Positions 47,889-58,120 of a stretch of 64,000 nucleotides of DNA are shown piece by piece (positions within the stretch are counted from its first letter, which is position 1; every line of letters begins with the position of its first letter). The notes beneath the pieces are model-generated. The model saw nothing but the letters and a program-made list of their open reading frames with translations, was not told the DNA's origin and did no database searches. The translations under genes and the position numbers were made by a program. The stretch is from Streptomyces sp. MBT65. Its GTDB lineage: Bacteria > Actinomycetota > Actinomycetes > Streptomycetales > Streptomycetaceae. Where the stretch lies: the NCBI RefSeq assembly GCF_016612545.1, contig NZ_JAENRY010000003.1, forward strand, positions 46,068 through 110,067, given 5' to 3'.

Positions 47889-47961
47889 GGGGCCTTAGCT
47901 CAGTTGGTAGAGCGCTGTCTTTGCATGGCAGATGTCAGGGGTTCGACTCCCCTAGGCTCCA
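47889..47961 (+). tRNA. tRNA-Ala(TGC)
   Basis: A 73-nt cloverleaf. Acceptor GGGGCCT / AGGCTCC with one G-U pair, D-arm AGCTCAGTTGGTAGAGC, anticodon arm CTGTC-TTTGCAT-GGCAG with anticodon TGC, T-arm AGGGG-TTCGACT-CCCCT, discriminator A; CCA is not encoded. Complete gene. Confidence 0.97.
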
Positions 47962-48316
47962 CATCCCGCACCGGCCGGTCGCCCTCAGTGGCGTCCGGCC
48001 GGTGCTTCTTTGTGCCCGGGAGGTGACGTGCGTCACGCAAAGGGCGACTCTTCGTTGCAGTTGTTTGCGCAAATATCGGCGTCGGGTGGAGTCCGAGGGG
48101 TGCCGCGTCGGTGATCGGCGCGATGTGGCGATGATGTGCCCGCGCGTGCGGGAGGTGTGTGAGCTGGTGTGAATACGGACGCGTAATCAAGGGTGTGCGG
48201 TCCGTTAAGGGGGTCTGTGCGCCGCTTGTACACCTGGGCCGTTGCAAACGTCATCGCAGGCAACTTGCGTACATCAAGGAATCAAGGCCGTTCGGGCGCG
48301 GCCGCGATGGGCCGGA

Positions 48317-48332
48317 TGTTCCACGTGAAACA
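48317..48332 (+). other. parS: parS centromere site (ParB-binding)
   Basis: TGTTCCACGTGAAACA; the actinobacterial parS consensus is TGTTTCACGTGAAACA, so one mismatch at position 5. Streptomyces has many parS sites near oriC, consistent with this locus. The site abuts the 23-bp inverted repeat. Confidence 0.8.
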
Positions 48333-48380
48333 TCGCCGTGGGGCAGGAGACCCTCAAGTCTCCTGCCCCACGGCGATGTT
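48329..48380. terminator. 23-bp perfect stem, terminator after DUF5324-like gene
   Basis: A perfect 23-bp inverted repeat with a 6-nt loop (CCTCAA), 15 bp beyond the DUF5324 stop (minus). Very stable on either strand; on the minus strand it ends the DUF5324 transcript. It overlaps the last four bases of parS. Confidence 0.75.
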
Positions 48381-48395
48381 GAAAGCGTGTCGACG

Positions 48396-49097
48396 TCAGC
48401 GGTGGTCGTCATTCTCCGCGGCCTCGTCCTCGGCCTGCTTGGCCTCGACCTCGGGGTCGAGCAGAGCCTCGGGGCTGCCGTCCACCGAGGTGAGATGCCC
48501 CGGCTCGGGCACCTCGGTCGCGGCGGGCGGTTCGACCAGCCAGTCGGGGTTGGCCTGCTTGTCCCACCACTTCCAGGCGGCGAAAGCGCCGCCCGCCAGG
48601 ATGCCCAGCACCGCCAGCCCCTTCGCGAGACGGCCGGCCCTCGCCCGCCGCTCGTGCTTGCGGACCAGCTTCTGGATGTCCTTGGACGAGACCTGGCCGC
48701 GCAGCGCGGCGAGCGCGGCCGCACCGCGCGCGGCGGCCTCGTCCTTGACCGGGCCCGCGGCGGCGACCGCCTGCTCGATCCTCGGCCGTGAGTACTCGGC
48801 AGCCTGCTGGGCGGCCTTGCGGGTACGGACGGCGGCTTCCTGGGCGGCCTGGTCGACCTTCGGCGGTACATGGGTGCGGGCCTGTTCCAGGCGGGGCACG
48901 ACATGGGCGCCGTACTGGACGCGCGCCTGGTCTGCGGCCAGCGACACCTTGGGCGCGAGTCGTACGCGTGCCTCATGGGCGTAGTACGAGGCCCTGTCCT
49001 TGGCCGTGTCGGCGTAGGGCGCCACCACTTCCGCGGCGTGCAGCACGCTGTCCTTCGCCGATCCGGTCGCGGAGCGCACGCTGTCGATGCGGGTCAC
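48396..49097 (-). CDS. DUF5324-like coiled protein with membrane segment
   Basis: A 233-aa protein starting MTRIDSVRSATGSAKDSVLH. Long Ala-rich amphipathic helices (residues 1-125, LEQARTHVPPKVDQAAQEAA), a cluster VRKHERRARAGRLAKGLAVL, one membrane helix (GLAVLGILAGGAFAAWKWWD) and an acidic C-terminus. The pattern is typical of DUF5324 proteins of Streptomyces. Function unknown; could bind the membrane or apolipoprotein-like surfaces. Confidence 0.75.
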   Translation of the reverse strand: MTRIDSVRSATGSAKDSVLHAAEVVAPYADTAKDRASYYAHEARVRLAPKVSLAADQARVQYGAHVVPRLEQARTHVPPKVDQAAQEAAVRTRKAAQQAAEYSRPRIEQAVAAAGPVKDEAAARGAAALAALRGQVSSKDIQKLVRKHERRARAGRLAKGLAVLGILAGGAFAAWKWWDKQANPDWLVEPPAATEVPEPGHLTSVDGSPEALLDPEVEAKQAEDEAAENDDHR

Positions 49098-49414
49098 GGG
49101 TTCCTCCTCCTCGGTGGCGTACGGTTCTTCGTCTATCCACCCAATTACGGATCATGCCTGCCAGAGGGCTACCGGGCATGTGAGGGCGGGCATCCGGGTC
49201 ACGATCACGTGCAATACGGATGAATCCGGGGGAACGGGAGCTTGTCGTCGACAATGCCACGGATCCCCGGCCGGTGCCCCTGTCCCGGACCCACTCGGCC
49301 GGTTTTCTGCAAGCGGATCCTGTGGAAAGGCCCCGAGAGAAGGTCGTCGGGCGACGCGGCCCGGCGGGCGTGCGAGGATCTGTGAGGTCACCGGAAGACA
49401 ACGGAAGGCAGCCC
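49098..49414. other. intergenic region between DUF5324-like gene and ppiA
   Basis: 317 bp holding divergent promoters for the flanking genes. No stable hairpin, tRNA or clear repeat is seen; the short open frames are not convincing. Confidence 0.5.
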
Positions 49415-49942
49415 GTGGCTGAGCAGCTTTACGCCACCCTGAAGACCAACCTTGGCGACATCGAAGTCCGGCTGCTGCCGAACCACGCGCCCAAGACGGT
49501 CAAGAACTTCGTCGAGCTCGCCACGGGCGAGCGTGAGTGGACCAACCCCGAGACCGGTGTGAAGTCCACGGACAAGCTCTACGACGGCACGGTCTTCCAC
49601 CGGGTGATCAGCGGCTTCATGATTCAGGGCGGGGACCCGCTGGGCAACGGCACGGGTGGCCCCGGCTACCAGTTCGAGGACGAGTTCCACCCGGACCTCC
49701 GCTTCGACAAGCCCTACCTGCTGGCCATGGCCAACGCCGGGCCGGGCACCAATGGCTCGCAGTTCTTCGTCACCGTCTCCCCGACGGCCTGGCTGACCCG
49801 CAAGCACACGATCTTCGGTGAGGTCACCGACCCGGCGAGCCAGAAGGTCGTGGACACCATCGCGGGCACGAAGACCAACCCGCGCACGGACCGCCCGGTC
49901 GAGGACGTCGTCATCGAGTCGGTCGTCGTCGAGACCCGCTAG
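49415..49942 (+). CDS. ppiA: cyclophilin-type peptidyl-prolyl cis-trans isomerase
   Basis: A 175-aa protein, GTG start (AEQLYATLKTNLGDIEVRLL) behind GGAAGG. Cyclophilin motifs: FHRVISGFMIQGGDPLG (active-site Arg and Phe), LAMANAGPGTNGSQFFVTVS (Gln/Phe), WLTRKHTIFGEV. No signal peptide, so cytoplasmic. In actinobacteria ppiA lies in the gyrA to crgA segment. Confidence 0.95.
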   Translation: MAEQLYATLKTNLGDIEVRLLPNHAPKTVKNFVELATGEREWTNPETGVKSTDKLYDGTVFHRVISGFMIQGGDPLGNGTGGPGYQFEDEFHPDLRFDKPYLLAMANAGPGTNGSQFFVTVSPTAWLTRKHTIFGEVTDPASQKVVDTIAGTKTNPRTDRPVEDVVIESVVVETR

Positions 49943-50046
49943 CTCGCAGGGTCGGGACCGGCACTTACCGCCGGGAACCAAACGCCCCGTTCATCCGTAA
50001 GGATGGGCGGGGCGGTGCATTGCGTACGAAGGATTGAGGGGACCCC

Positions 50047-50961
50047 ATGGAACAGGCGCCAGGCAGCCCGCAGGGCCCGGAGGAACAGCGGCCCCAGGAT
50101 GCCCAGAGCCTGCCGGGCTGCTATCGCCACCCGGACCGGGAGACCGGGGTGCGTTGCACCCGCTGCGAGCGCCCGATCTGCCCCGAGTGCATGGTCAGCG
50201 CCTCGGTCGGTTTCCAGTGCCCCAACTGCGTGCGCGAAGGCTCCGGCACGGGGCACGCCCCGACCGCGGCACAGCCCCGCACGATCGCCGGTGGCACGGT
50301 GGCGGCGGACCCGCGGCTCGTCACCAAGATCCTGATCGGTCTCTGCGTCGCCTTCTACGTGGTCCAGCTGGCGGTGGGCGACCGCTTCACCGAGCGCCTC
50401 GAACTCCTCGGCCAGGCGTACGTCCCGCTCTTCGGCTCCGTCAAGGGCGTCGCCGAGGGTCAGCCGTACCGGCTGCTGACCGCGATGTTCCTGCATGCCA
50501 GCCCGATCCACATCATCTTCAACATGCTGAGCCTGTGGTGGCTCGGCGGTCCCTTGGAGGCGGCGCTCGGCCGCGCCCGCTATCTCGCCCTGTACTTCGT
50601 CTCGGGTCTCGCGGGCAGCGCCCTCACGTATCTGATCGCCGCTCCGAACCAGCCCTCGCTCGGAGCCTCCGGTGCCATCTTCGGGCTCTTCGGCGCGACC
50701 GGGATCCTGATGCGCCGCCTCAACTACGACCTGCGGCCGCTCATCGCCATCCTGGTGATCAACCTGATCTTCACCTTCAACCCGGGCATGAACATCGCCT
50801 GGGAAGCCCACATCGGCGGCCTGGTCGCCGGTGTGATCACCGGCTACGCGATGGTCCACGCCCCGCGCGAGCGGCGGGCCCTGATCCAGTACGGCACCTG
50901 TGCGGTCGTCCTGGTCGTCGTCGTGGTGTTGACGCTGATCAGGACGGCTCAGCTCAGCTGA
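50047..50961 (+). CDS. rhomboid family intramembrane serine protease
   Basis: A 304-aa protein starting MEQAPGSPQGPEEQRPQDAQ. N-terminal B-box-like zinc finger (CYRHPDRETG, CTRCERPICPECM, CPNC), then seven membrane helices. Catalytic Ser in SLGASGAIFGLFGATG and His in AHIGGLVAGVITG; HASPIHIIFNMLSLWWLGGP is the conserved TM2 region. It cleaves membrane proteins within the bilayer; substrates in Streptomyces unknown. Divergent from nothing; it is followed by a DnaA-box cluster. Confidence 0.95.
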   Translation: MEQAPGSPQGPEEQRPQDAQSLPGCYRHPDRETGVRCTRCERPICPECMVSASVGFQCPNCVREGSGTGHAPTAAQPRTIAGGTVAADPRLVTKILIGLCVAFYVVQLAVGDRFTERLELLGQAYVPLFGSVKGVAEGQPYRLLTAMFLHASPIHIIFNMLSLWWLGGPLEAALGRARYLALYFVSGLAGSALTYLIAAPNQPSLGASGAIFGLFGATGILMRRLNYDLRPLIAILVINLIFTFNPGMNIAWEAHIGGLVAGVITGYAMVHAPRERRALIQYGTCAVVLVVVVVLTLIRTAQLS

Positions 50962-51256
50962 TATCAAACCGTTGTCCACAGCGTGTGCCGGATCTTGTGC
51001 ATACCGTGGGGGAACAGCTGTGCCCCCTGTCGCTGACCCGTGTTTATGCAGGTCAGGCAGGGGGCGAACAGGATTGCGGTGGCCGGTGTGTCAGTCACAC
51101 CGGCGTCAACACCCGGCGGGTTATCCACAGATCGTCGTTCTTTTTCCCCAGGCCCGCTGTGGATACTTCTCTGGCCTGTGGATAACTCAGCGGAAAGCCG
51201 TGGGCAGAGCTGCGTTCACCGCGTGGTGGCCGCAGCTTCCACCGCTGGTCAGGCCG
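50962..51256. promoter_or_regulatory. DnaA-box cluster between rhomboid gene and crgA
   Basis: Four boxes: TTGTCCACA at 50972-50980 and TTATCCACA at 51121-51129 (plus), and inverted TGTGGATAC at 51158-51166 and TGTGGATAA at 51177-51185. TTGTCCACA is the preferred Streptomyces box. A hairpin of 9 bp lies at 51082-51104 (GCCGGTGTG / CACACCGGC). The rest is non-coding. Confidence 0.7.
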
Positions 51257-51511
51257 CTACTTCCACTGCGTGGAGACGCCGAACCCGGCGGCGATGAAGC
51301 CGAAGCCCACCACGATGTTCCAGTTGTCCAGGCTGTCGATGGGCATGGAGCCGTCGGTGACGTAGAAGACGACGATCCAGGCCAGTCCGATGACGAACAT
51401 GGCCAGCATGACCGGAGCGACCCAGGCACGGCTGTTCAACTTGATGGCGGTCGCCGTCTTCGCCGGCGGCGGCGTGTAGTCGGCCTTCTTGCGGATACGT
51501 GACTTCGGCAC
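51257..51511 (-). CDS. crgA: cell division inhibitor/regulator CrgA
   Basis: An 84-aa protein, GTG start ([20 protein letters not shown]), the usual Streptomyces CrgA length. Two membrane helices ([20 protein letters not shown] and [20 protein letters not shown]) linked by a short loop [14 protein letters not shown]. CrgA affects FtsZ ring assembly and septation during sporulation. Convergent with the rhomboid gene, upstream of the DnaA boxes on the other side. Confidence 0.95.
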   Translation of the reverse strand: MPKSRIRKKADYTPPPAKTATAIKLNSRAWVAPVMLAMFVIGLAWIVVFYVTDGSMPIDSLDNWNIVVGFGFIAAGFGVSTQWK

Positions 51512-51653
51512 GAGGGTCTCTCCTGTCGATGCGCTGCGTGGCCGCGCAGGGAACTGGGGCGGGCTCCGGGGCAGCGTACAAGGGGACACTGAGTGCTCCC
51601 CCGGGCGTCCGTTAGCGTAGTGCTTCCGCGGCGCCGAAGGAGATAAGGGTACG

Positions 51654-52433
51654 TTGAGCAATTCTGCCGACTCCCCCGGGACGGGTACCAGTCCTGCCGG
51701 TATCCGCCGTTTCCGTCCCGTGCGGATTCTCACGGTGGCCGTCTTCGCCCTCGCGGGGCTCATCTTCTTCACCAGTTTCAACACGGCCAAGGGCACCAAC
51801 ATCCGCACGGACGCCTCCTTGCTGAAGCTGTCCGACCTCATCCAGACCCGCAGCCAGAAGAACGGCCGGCTGAACGACGCCAACGGGGTCCTGCGCGACG
51901 AGGTCGACTCCCTCCGAAAGGAGGACGACGCCGGCACGGGTGCCGACGGCAAGAAGCTCGCGGCGCTGGAGAAGACCGCGGGCGCGCAGCCGCTCAAGGG
52001 CAAGGCCGTCACCGTCACCCTCAACGACGCCCCGCCGAACGCCACCGCCAAGCTCCCCGGCTACCCTGAGCCGCAGCCCGACTACCTCGTCATCCACCAG
52101 CAGGACCTCCAGGCCGTGGTGAACGCCCTGTGGCAGGGCGGCGCCCAGGGCATCAAGGTCATGGACCAGCGCCTGATCTCGACCAGCGCCGTGCGCTGCG
52201 TCGGCAACACCCTGATCCTCCAGGGCCGGGTCTACTCACCGCCGTACAAGATCACGGCCGTAGGGGACCCGGGGAAGCTCCAGCAGGCGTTGACGGCGTC
52301 CAAGGCGATTCAGAACTACATGGTGTACGTCGATGTCTACGGGCTCGGGTGGAAAGTGACCGACGACGGGACGGTGACTCTTCCCGGGTACTCGGGCACA
52401 GTGGATCTGCACTACGCGAAGCCAGTGGAGTAG
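51654..52433 (+). CDS. DUF881 family membrane protein
   Basis: A 259-aa protein, TTG start ([20 protein letters not shown]) behind AAGGG. One N-terminal membrane helix ([20 protein letters not shown]), a coiled stretch (residues 60-90), then the DUF881 core: [62 protein letters not shown]. Partner gene of sortases and crgA in Streptomyces and mycobacteria; function unknown, possibly in division or cell-wall machinery. Confidence 0.9.
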   Translation: MSNSADSPGTGTSPAGIRRFRPVRILTVAVFALAGLIFFTSFNTAKGTNIRTDASLLKLSDLIQTRSQKNGRLNDANGVLRDEVDSLRKEDDAGTGADGKKLAALEKTAGAQPLKGKAVTVTLNDAPPNATAKLPGYPEPQPDYLVIHQQDLQAVVNALWQGGAQGIKVMDQRLISTSAVRCVGNTLILQGRVYSPPYKITAVGDPGKLQQALTASKAIQNYMVYVDVYGLGWKVTDDGTVTLPGYSGTVDLHYAKPVE

Positions 52434-52454
52434 GCGTCCGTACGGGAGCTGCCG

Positions 52455-53141
52455 GTGCGCGTGATCGTCAGGAGCGTCAGCGAACTCTGCATCACCGTCG
52501 GCACCCTGATCGTCCTCTTCGTGGTCTACGTCCTCTTCTGGACCGGTGTGAAGGCCGACCACACGATGAGCGACCAGATCCACCAGTTGCAGGACCAGTG
52601 GTCGCGGCAGACCGCCCGCCCGAAGACGTCCGCCGCACCCTCGCCCGCACCGGCGAAACCGGCCGCCTACAAGGACGGCAAGCCCTTCGCGATCATGTAC
52701 ATCCCGCGGCTTGGTTTCACGTGGAACAAGCCCGTTCTCGAGGACACCGACGTCAGCACCCTCAAGAAGGGGCTCGGTCACTACGCCGGCACCGCGCGGC
52801 TCGGGCAGGTCGGGAACTTCGCGGTGGCCGGGCACCGGCGGACGTACGGCAACCCCTTCGTGAACTTTCCGAAGCTGCGTGTGGGTGACGCGGTGGTGCT
52901 GACGGACGGGACCACCTGGTTCACGTATCGGATCGACAAAGGGCCTTACAAAACAGTGCCCACCGACATTGAGGTGATCGATCCTGTGCCACGTAAGTCC
53001 GGGTACACGGCCTCGGGCCGCTATCTCACGCTGACCACGTGCGATCCGGAGTGGGGGCACAGCCACCGGCTGATCGTCTGGGCCCATCTCGACTCCACAC
53101 AGCCTGTGGAGGCCGGGAGACCAGCCGCGCTGCGCCGTTAG
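52455..53141 (+). CDS. class E sortase (first of three)
   Basis: A 228-aa protein, GTG start (RVIVRSVSELCITVGTLIVL). One membrane anchor (LCITVGTLIVLFVVYVLFWT), a Ser/Pro/Ala linker and the sortase domain: AVAGHRRTYGNPF with the catalytic His, YLTLTTCDPEW with the catalytic Cys in TLTTC, SHRLIVWAHLD with the Arg. The parS-like GTTTCACGTGGAAC lies inside the coding sequence. Sortases attach proteins to the wall. Confidence 0.92.
   Translation: MRVIVRSVSELCITVGTLIVLFVVYVLFWTGVKADHTMSDQIHQLQDQWSRQTARPKTSAAPSPAPAKPAAYKDGKPFAIMYIPRLGFTWNKPVLEDTDVSTLKKGLGHYAGTARLGQVGNFAVAGHRRTYGNPFVNFPKLRVGDAVVLTDGTTWFTYRIDKGPYKTVPTDIEVIDPVPRKSGYTASGRYLTLTTCDPEWGHSHRLIVWAHLDSTQPVEAGRPAALRR
52713..52728 (-). other. 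parS: second parS-like site, inside the first sortase gene
   Basis: The core GTTTCACGTGGAAC is the exact reverse complement of the core GTTCCACGTGAAAC at 48318-48331 and has one mismatch to the consensus. Confidence 0.65.
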
Positions 53142-53193
53142 TCTGGTGACGTACGGCGTGAGTCCGGTGCCGTGGCGCGACGGAAGGGACGGC

Positions 53194-53355
53194 ATGTACG
53201 GCTGGATCTGGCGGCATCTGCCGGGGAACGCGTGGGTGAGGGCGCTGATTTCGCTTGTCCTGGCCCTGGCCGTTGTCTACATCCTCTTCCAGTACGTCTT
53301 CCCGTGGGCCGAACCGCTGCTGCCCTTCAACGATGTGACGGTGGACAACCAGTGA
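53194..53355 (+). CDS. 53-aa membrane protein between sortase and trpG genes
   Basis: Starts MYGWIWRHLPGNAWVRALIS behind GGAAGG. One membrane helix (ALISLVLALAVVYILFQYVF) and a short polar tail ending DVTVDNQ. Stop overlaps the trpG start by 4 bp. Conserved at this locus in Streptomyces; function unknown. Confidence 0.8.
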   Translation: MYGWIWRHLPGNAWVRALISLVLALAVVYILFQYVFPWAEPLLPFNDVTVDNQ

Positions 53356-53990
53356 GCGCACGGATTCTCGTCGTCGACAACTACGACAGCTTCGTCTTCA
53401 ACCTGGTCCAGTACCTGTACCAGCTGGGCGCCGAGTGCGAGGTGCTGCGCAACGACGAGGTGTCGACGGCGCACGCCCAGGACGGCTTCGACGGCGTCCT
53501 CCTCTCGCCGGGCCCCGGCACCCCCGAGGAGGCCGGCGTCTGCATCGAGATGGTGCGGCACTGCGCCTCGACCGGAGTGCCCGTCTTCGGCGTCTGCCTC
53601 GGCATGCAGTCGATGCAGGTGGCCTACGGCGGTGTCGTGGACCGCGCCCCCGAACTGCTGCACGGCAAGACCTCGCTCGTCGAGCACGAGGGCAGGGGCG
53701 TCTTCGCCGGACTGCCCTCGCCCTTCACGGCGACCCGCTACCACTCGCTGGCGGCCGAGCCGGGCACGGTCCCGGCCGAGCTCGAAGTCACCGCACGGAC
53801 GCACGACGGCATCATCATGGGCCTGCGTCACCGCCGACTGCCCGTCGAGGGCGTCCAGTTCCACCCGGAGTCGGTGCTCACCGAGCACGGGCACCGGATG
53901 CTGGCGAACTGGCTGGTGGAGTGCGGCGACCAGGGTGCCGTGGCGAGGTCGGCGGGGCTCGCCCCGGTGGTGGGCAGGGCCACGGCGTGA
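53352..53990 (+). CDS. trpG: glutamine amidotransferase, anthranilate/aminodeoxychorismate synthase component II
   Basis: A 212-aa protein, GTG start overlapping the previous stop. Class I GAT motifs: ILVVDNYDSFVFNLVQYLYQ, LLSPGPGTPEEAG, VFGVCLGMQ with nucleophilic Cys, VEGVQFHPESVLTEHG with His and Glu. The enzyme supplies ammonia from glutamine to a chorismate-using partner; here no partner lies next to it, so TrpG and PabA roles are both possible. The GTGA junction to the next sortase implies coupling. Confidence 0.93.
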   Translation: MSARILVVDNYDSFVFNLVQYLYQLGAECEVLRNDEVSTAHAQDGFDGVLLSPGPGTPEEAGVCIEMVRHCASTGVPVFGVCLGMQSMQVAYGGVVDRAPELLHGKTSLVEHEGRGVFAGLPSPFTATRYHSLAAEPGTVPAELEVTARTHDGIIMGLRHRRLPVEGVQFHPESVLTEHGHRMLANWLVECGDQGAVARSAGLAPVVGRATA

Positions 53991-55069
53991 CCGCGCTGCG
54001 CCCCGAGCGCGAGTCCGAGGCCCCGTACGGGGAGCAGGCGTACGGGGAGCAGGGCGGGTTCGAGCAGTGGCACGGCGCGCAGGCACAGGGCGCGCCCGGG
54101 GTGCCGTACGGTCCGATCGACGAAGAGACCGTCGCGCTGCGGATAGCCGACCTCTCGCCGGAGCGGACGGGCCACGGCCGGTCCATATCGGCCTCTGACG
54201 CCTCATCCGCCTCCTCCGCCACAGGAACCCCCACGGGCGGCCGTGCGGCCCGCAGAAAGGCCGCCAAGGGGCGGCACGGGCGTCATGGGGCCGCTGGGGC
54301 GGCCGAGGAGTCCGCGGAGAGTGCCGAGAACGCGGCGCCGGGCGCGGGCGCGCCCCTCTCGCGCGTCGAGGCGCGGCGCCGGCAGCGGGCGAACAAGCCG
54401 GGGCCCGCGGTCGTCGCGAGCCGGGCCATCGGCGAGGTGTTCATCACCACCGGCGTGCTGATGCTGCTGTTCGTCACCTACCAGTTGTGGTGGACGAACG
54501 TACGGGCGCACGCGCAGGCCGGCAGCGAGGCGAGCCAGCTCCAGAACGACTGGGCGAGCGGGAAGCGCGCTCCGGGGGAGTTCTCGCCGGGGCAGGGCTT
54601 CGCCATCCTGCACATCCCCAAGCTGGACGTGGTGGCGCCGATCGCCGAGGGCGTCAGCAACAAGAAGGTGCTCGACAAGGGGATGGTCGGGCACTACAGC
54701 GAGGGCGCCCTCAAGACCGCGATGCCGGACGCGAAGACCGGCAACTTCGCGCTCGCCGCGCACCGCAACACCCACGGCGAACCGTTCCGGTACATCAACC
54801 AGCTCAAGCCGGGCGACGAGGTCGTCGTGGAGACCCAGACCACGTACTACGTCTACAAGATGACGAAGACGCTGCCTGTGACGGCGCCGAGCAACACCAG
54901 CGTCATCGACCCCATCCCCAAGGGCTCGGGTTTCACCAAGCCCGGCCGCTACATCACGCTGACGACCTGTACGCCGGAGTTCACCAGCAAGTACCGGCTG
55001 ATCGTCTGGGGCAAGATGGTCGAGGAACGGCCGCGCAGCAAGGGCAAGCCGGATGCGCTCATCGAGTAG
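53987..55069 (+). CDS. srtE1: class E sortase with long N-terminal extension (SrtE1-like)
   Basis: A 360-aa protein, GTG start coupled to trpG by GTGA. A 130-residue Gln/Gly/Ala-rich cytoplasmic extension (EAPYGEQAYGEQGGFEQWHG) precedes the membrane anchor (VFITTGVLMLLFVTYQLWWT) and the sortase domain: ALAAHRNTHGEPF, YITLTTCTPEF with TLTTC, SKYRLIVWGKM. In S. coelicolor the pair of class E sortases at this locus anchors long chaplins and is needed for aerial development; the correspondence here is by order. Confidence 0.9.
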   Translation: MTALRPERESEAPYGEQAYGEQGGFEQWHGAQAQGAPGVPYGPIDEETVALRIADLSPERTGHGRSISASDASSASSATGTPTGGRAARRKAAKGRHGRHGAAGAAEESAESAENAAPGAGAPLSRVEARRRQRANKPGPAVVASRAIGEVFITTGVLMLLFVTYQLWWTNVRAHAQAGSEASQLQNDWASGKRAPGEFSPGQGFAILHIPKLDVVAPIAEGVSNKKVLDKGMVGHYSEGALKTAMPDAKTGNFALAAHRNTHGEPFRYINQLKPGDEVVVETQTTYYVYKMTKTLPVTAPSNTSVIDPIPKGSGFTKPGRYITLTTCTPEFTSKYRLIVWGKMVEERPRSKGKPDALIE

Positions 55070-55075
55070 GGGCAG

Positions 55076-55831
55076 ATGAACGTGGCAGCGACCACCGACG
55101 ACACCGAAGAGCAGACCGACACGCCTGCGTCACCCCCGGACCGCCCCCGTGGCGCAGGACCGGTCGCGACCGCGGTCAGCGTCTTCGGTGAACTCCTCAT
55201 CACGGCGGGCCTGATCCTCGGGTTGTTCGTCGTCTACTCCTTGTGGTGGACCAACGTCGTCGCCGACCGCACGGCCGACAAGCAGGGCGACAAGGTCAGG
55301 AACAACTGGTCCAAGGACAAGGACAGCGGTCCGGGGGCGCTCGACACCAAGGACGGCATCGGCTTCCTGCACGTGCCCGCGATGAAGAACGGCGAGGTCC
55401 TGGTCGAGAAGGGCACCGAGACGAGCGTCCTGAACGACGGCGTCGCCGGCTACTACACCGACCCCGTCAAGGCCGCCCTCCCCACCACCGGCAAGACCGG
55501 GAACTTCACCCTCGCCGCCCACCGCGACGGCCACGGCGCCAAGTTCCACAACATCGACAAGCTCAAGAAGGGCGACCCGATCGTCTTCGAGACGAAGGAC
55601 GAGTGGTACGTCTACAAGGTCTACGACATCCTTCCCGAGACCTCGAAGTACAACGTGAAGACCCTCGCCCAGATCCCCGTGGAGTCCGGCAAGAAGAAGG
55701 CCGGCCACTACATCACGCTGACGACCTGCACGCCGGTGTACACCTCCCGGTACCGATACGTGGTGTGGGGCGAGCTGGTCCGCGTCGACAAGGTGGACAG
55801 CGCGCGGACACCGCCGAAGGAACTGCGCTGA
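55076..55831 (+). CDS. srtE2: class E sortase (SrtE2-like)
   Basis: A 251-aa protein (MNVAATTDDTEEQTDTPASP), six bases after the previous stop. Membrane anchor (VFGELLITAGLILGLFVVYS), then the sortase domain with TLAAHRDGHGAKF (His), YITLTTCTPVY (Cys) and SRYRYVVWGEL (Arg). Probably redundant with or complementary to the preceding sortase. Ends 119 bp before the convergent pknB stop, across a bidirectional hairpin. Confidence 0.9.
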   Translation: MNVAATTDDTEEQTDTPASPPDRPRGAGPVATAVSVFGELLITAGLILGLFVVYSLWWTNVVADRTADKQGDKVRNNWSKDKDSGPGALDTKDGIGFLHVPAMKNGEVLVEKGTETSVLNDGVAGYYTDPVKAALPTTGKTGNFTLAAHRDGHGAKFHNIDKLKKGDPIVFETKDEWYVYKVYDILPETSKYNVKTLAQIPVESGKKKAGHYITLTTCTPVYTSRYRYVVWGELVRVDKVDSARTPPKELR

Positions 55832-55888
55832 GACCCACGGCGTAGACCCGCGGCATGACACCACCGACGGCATGAGACCCACGGCATG

Positions 55889-55928
55889 ACGGAGCCCCGG
55901 CCCCCTTCTCGGGGTGCCGGGGCTCCGT
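55889..55928. terminator. bidirectional terminator between srtE2 and pknB
   Basis: ACGGAGCCCCGGC pairs with GCCGGGGCTCCGT (13 bp) around an inner CCCC/GGGG stem, in the convergent gap. No long T-tract, but very stable on both strands. Confidence 0.75.
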
Positions 55929-55949
55929 CGTCCGTCCGTGCGGTGCCGC

Positions 55950-57950
<2,001 letters not shown>

Positions 57951-58120
57951 AGTTCCCTACCAGCCCTCTCCGTCGGTCCCGACCCGCACGGATGTGCGGT
58001 CGGAGGCTAGCCGTCCGGGCCTACCGTACCCGGCTGGCTCTGTGTGACCTGGCCAAGCCCGTCACCCGATACAGGACCGGTATCCCAACGTGCACCGATG
58101 TGAAGGGGACGTGAGCGGGG

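Larger units (their letters stand above)
47962..48395. other. non-coding gap with parS and a 23-bp stem
   Basis: 434 bp without a gene; several short frames here have unlikely composition. It holds a parS site (48317-48332) and a 23-bp perfect inverted repeat (48329-48380). Nothing else recognised. Confidence 0.5.

Noticed and set aside
47962..48395. Short open frames in both directions downstream of tRNA-Ala
   Set aside because: No ribosome site and unlikely composition; the stretch holds parS and a hairpin.
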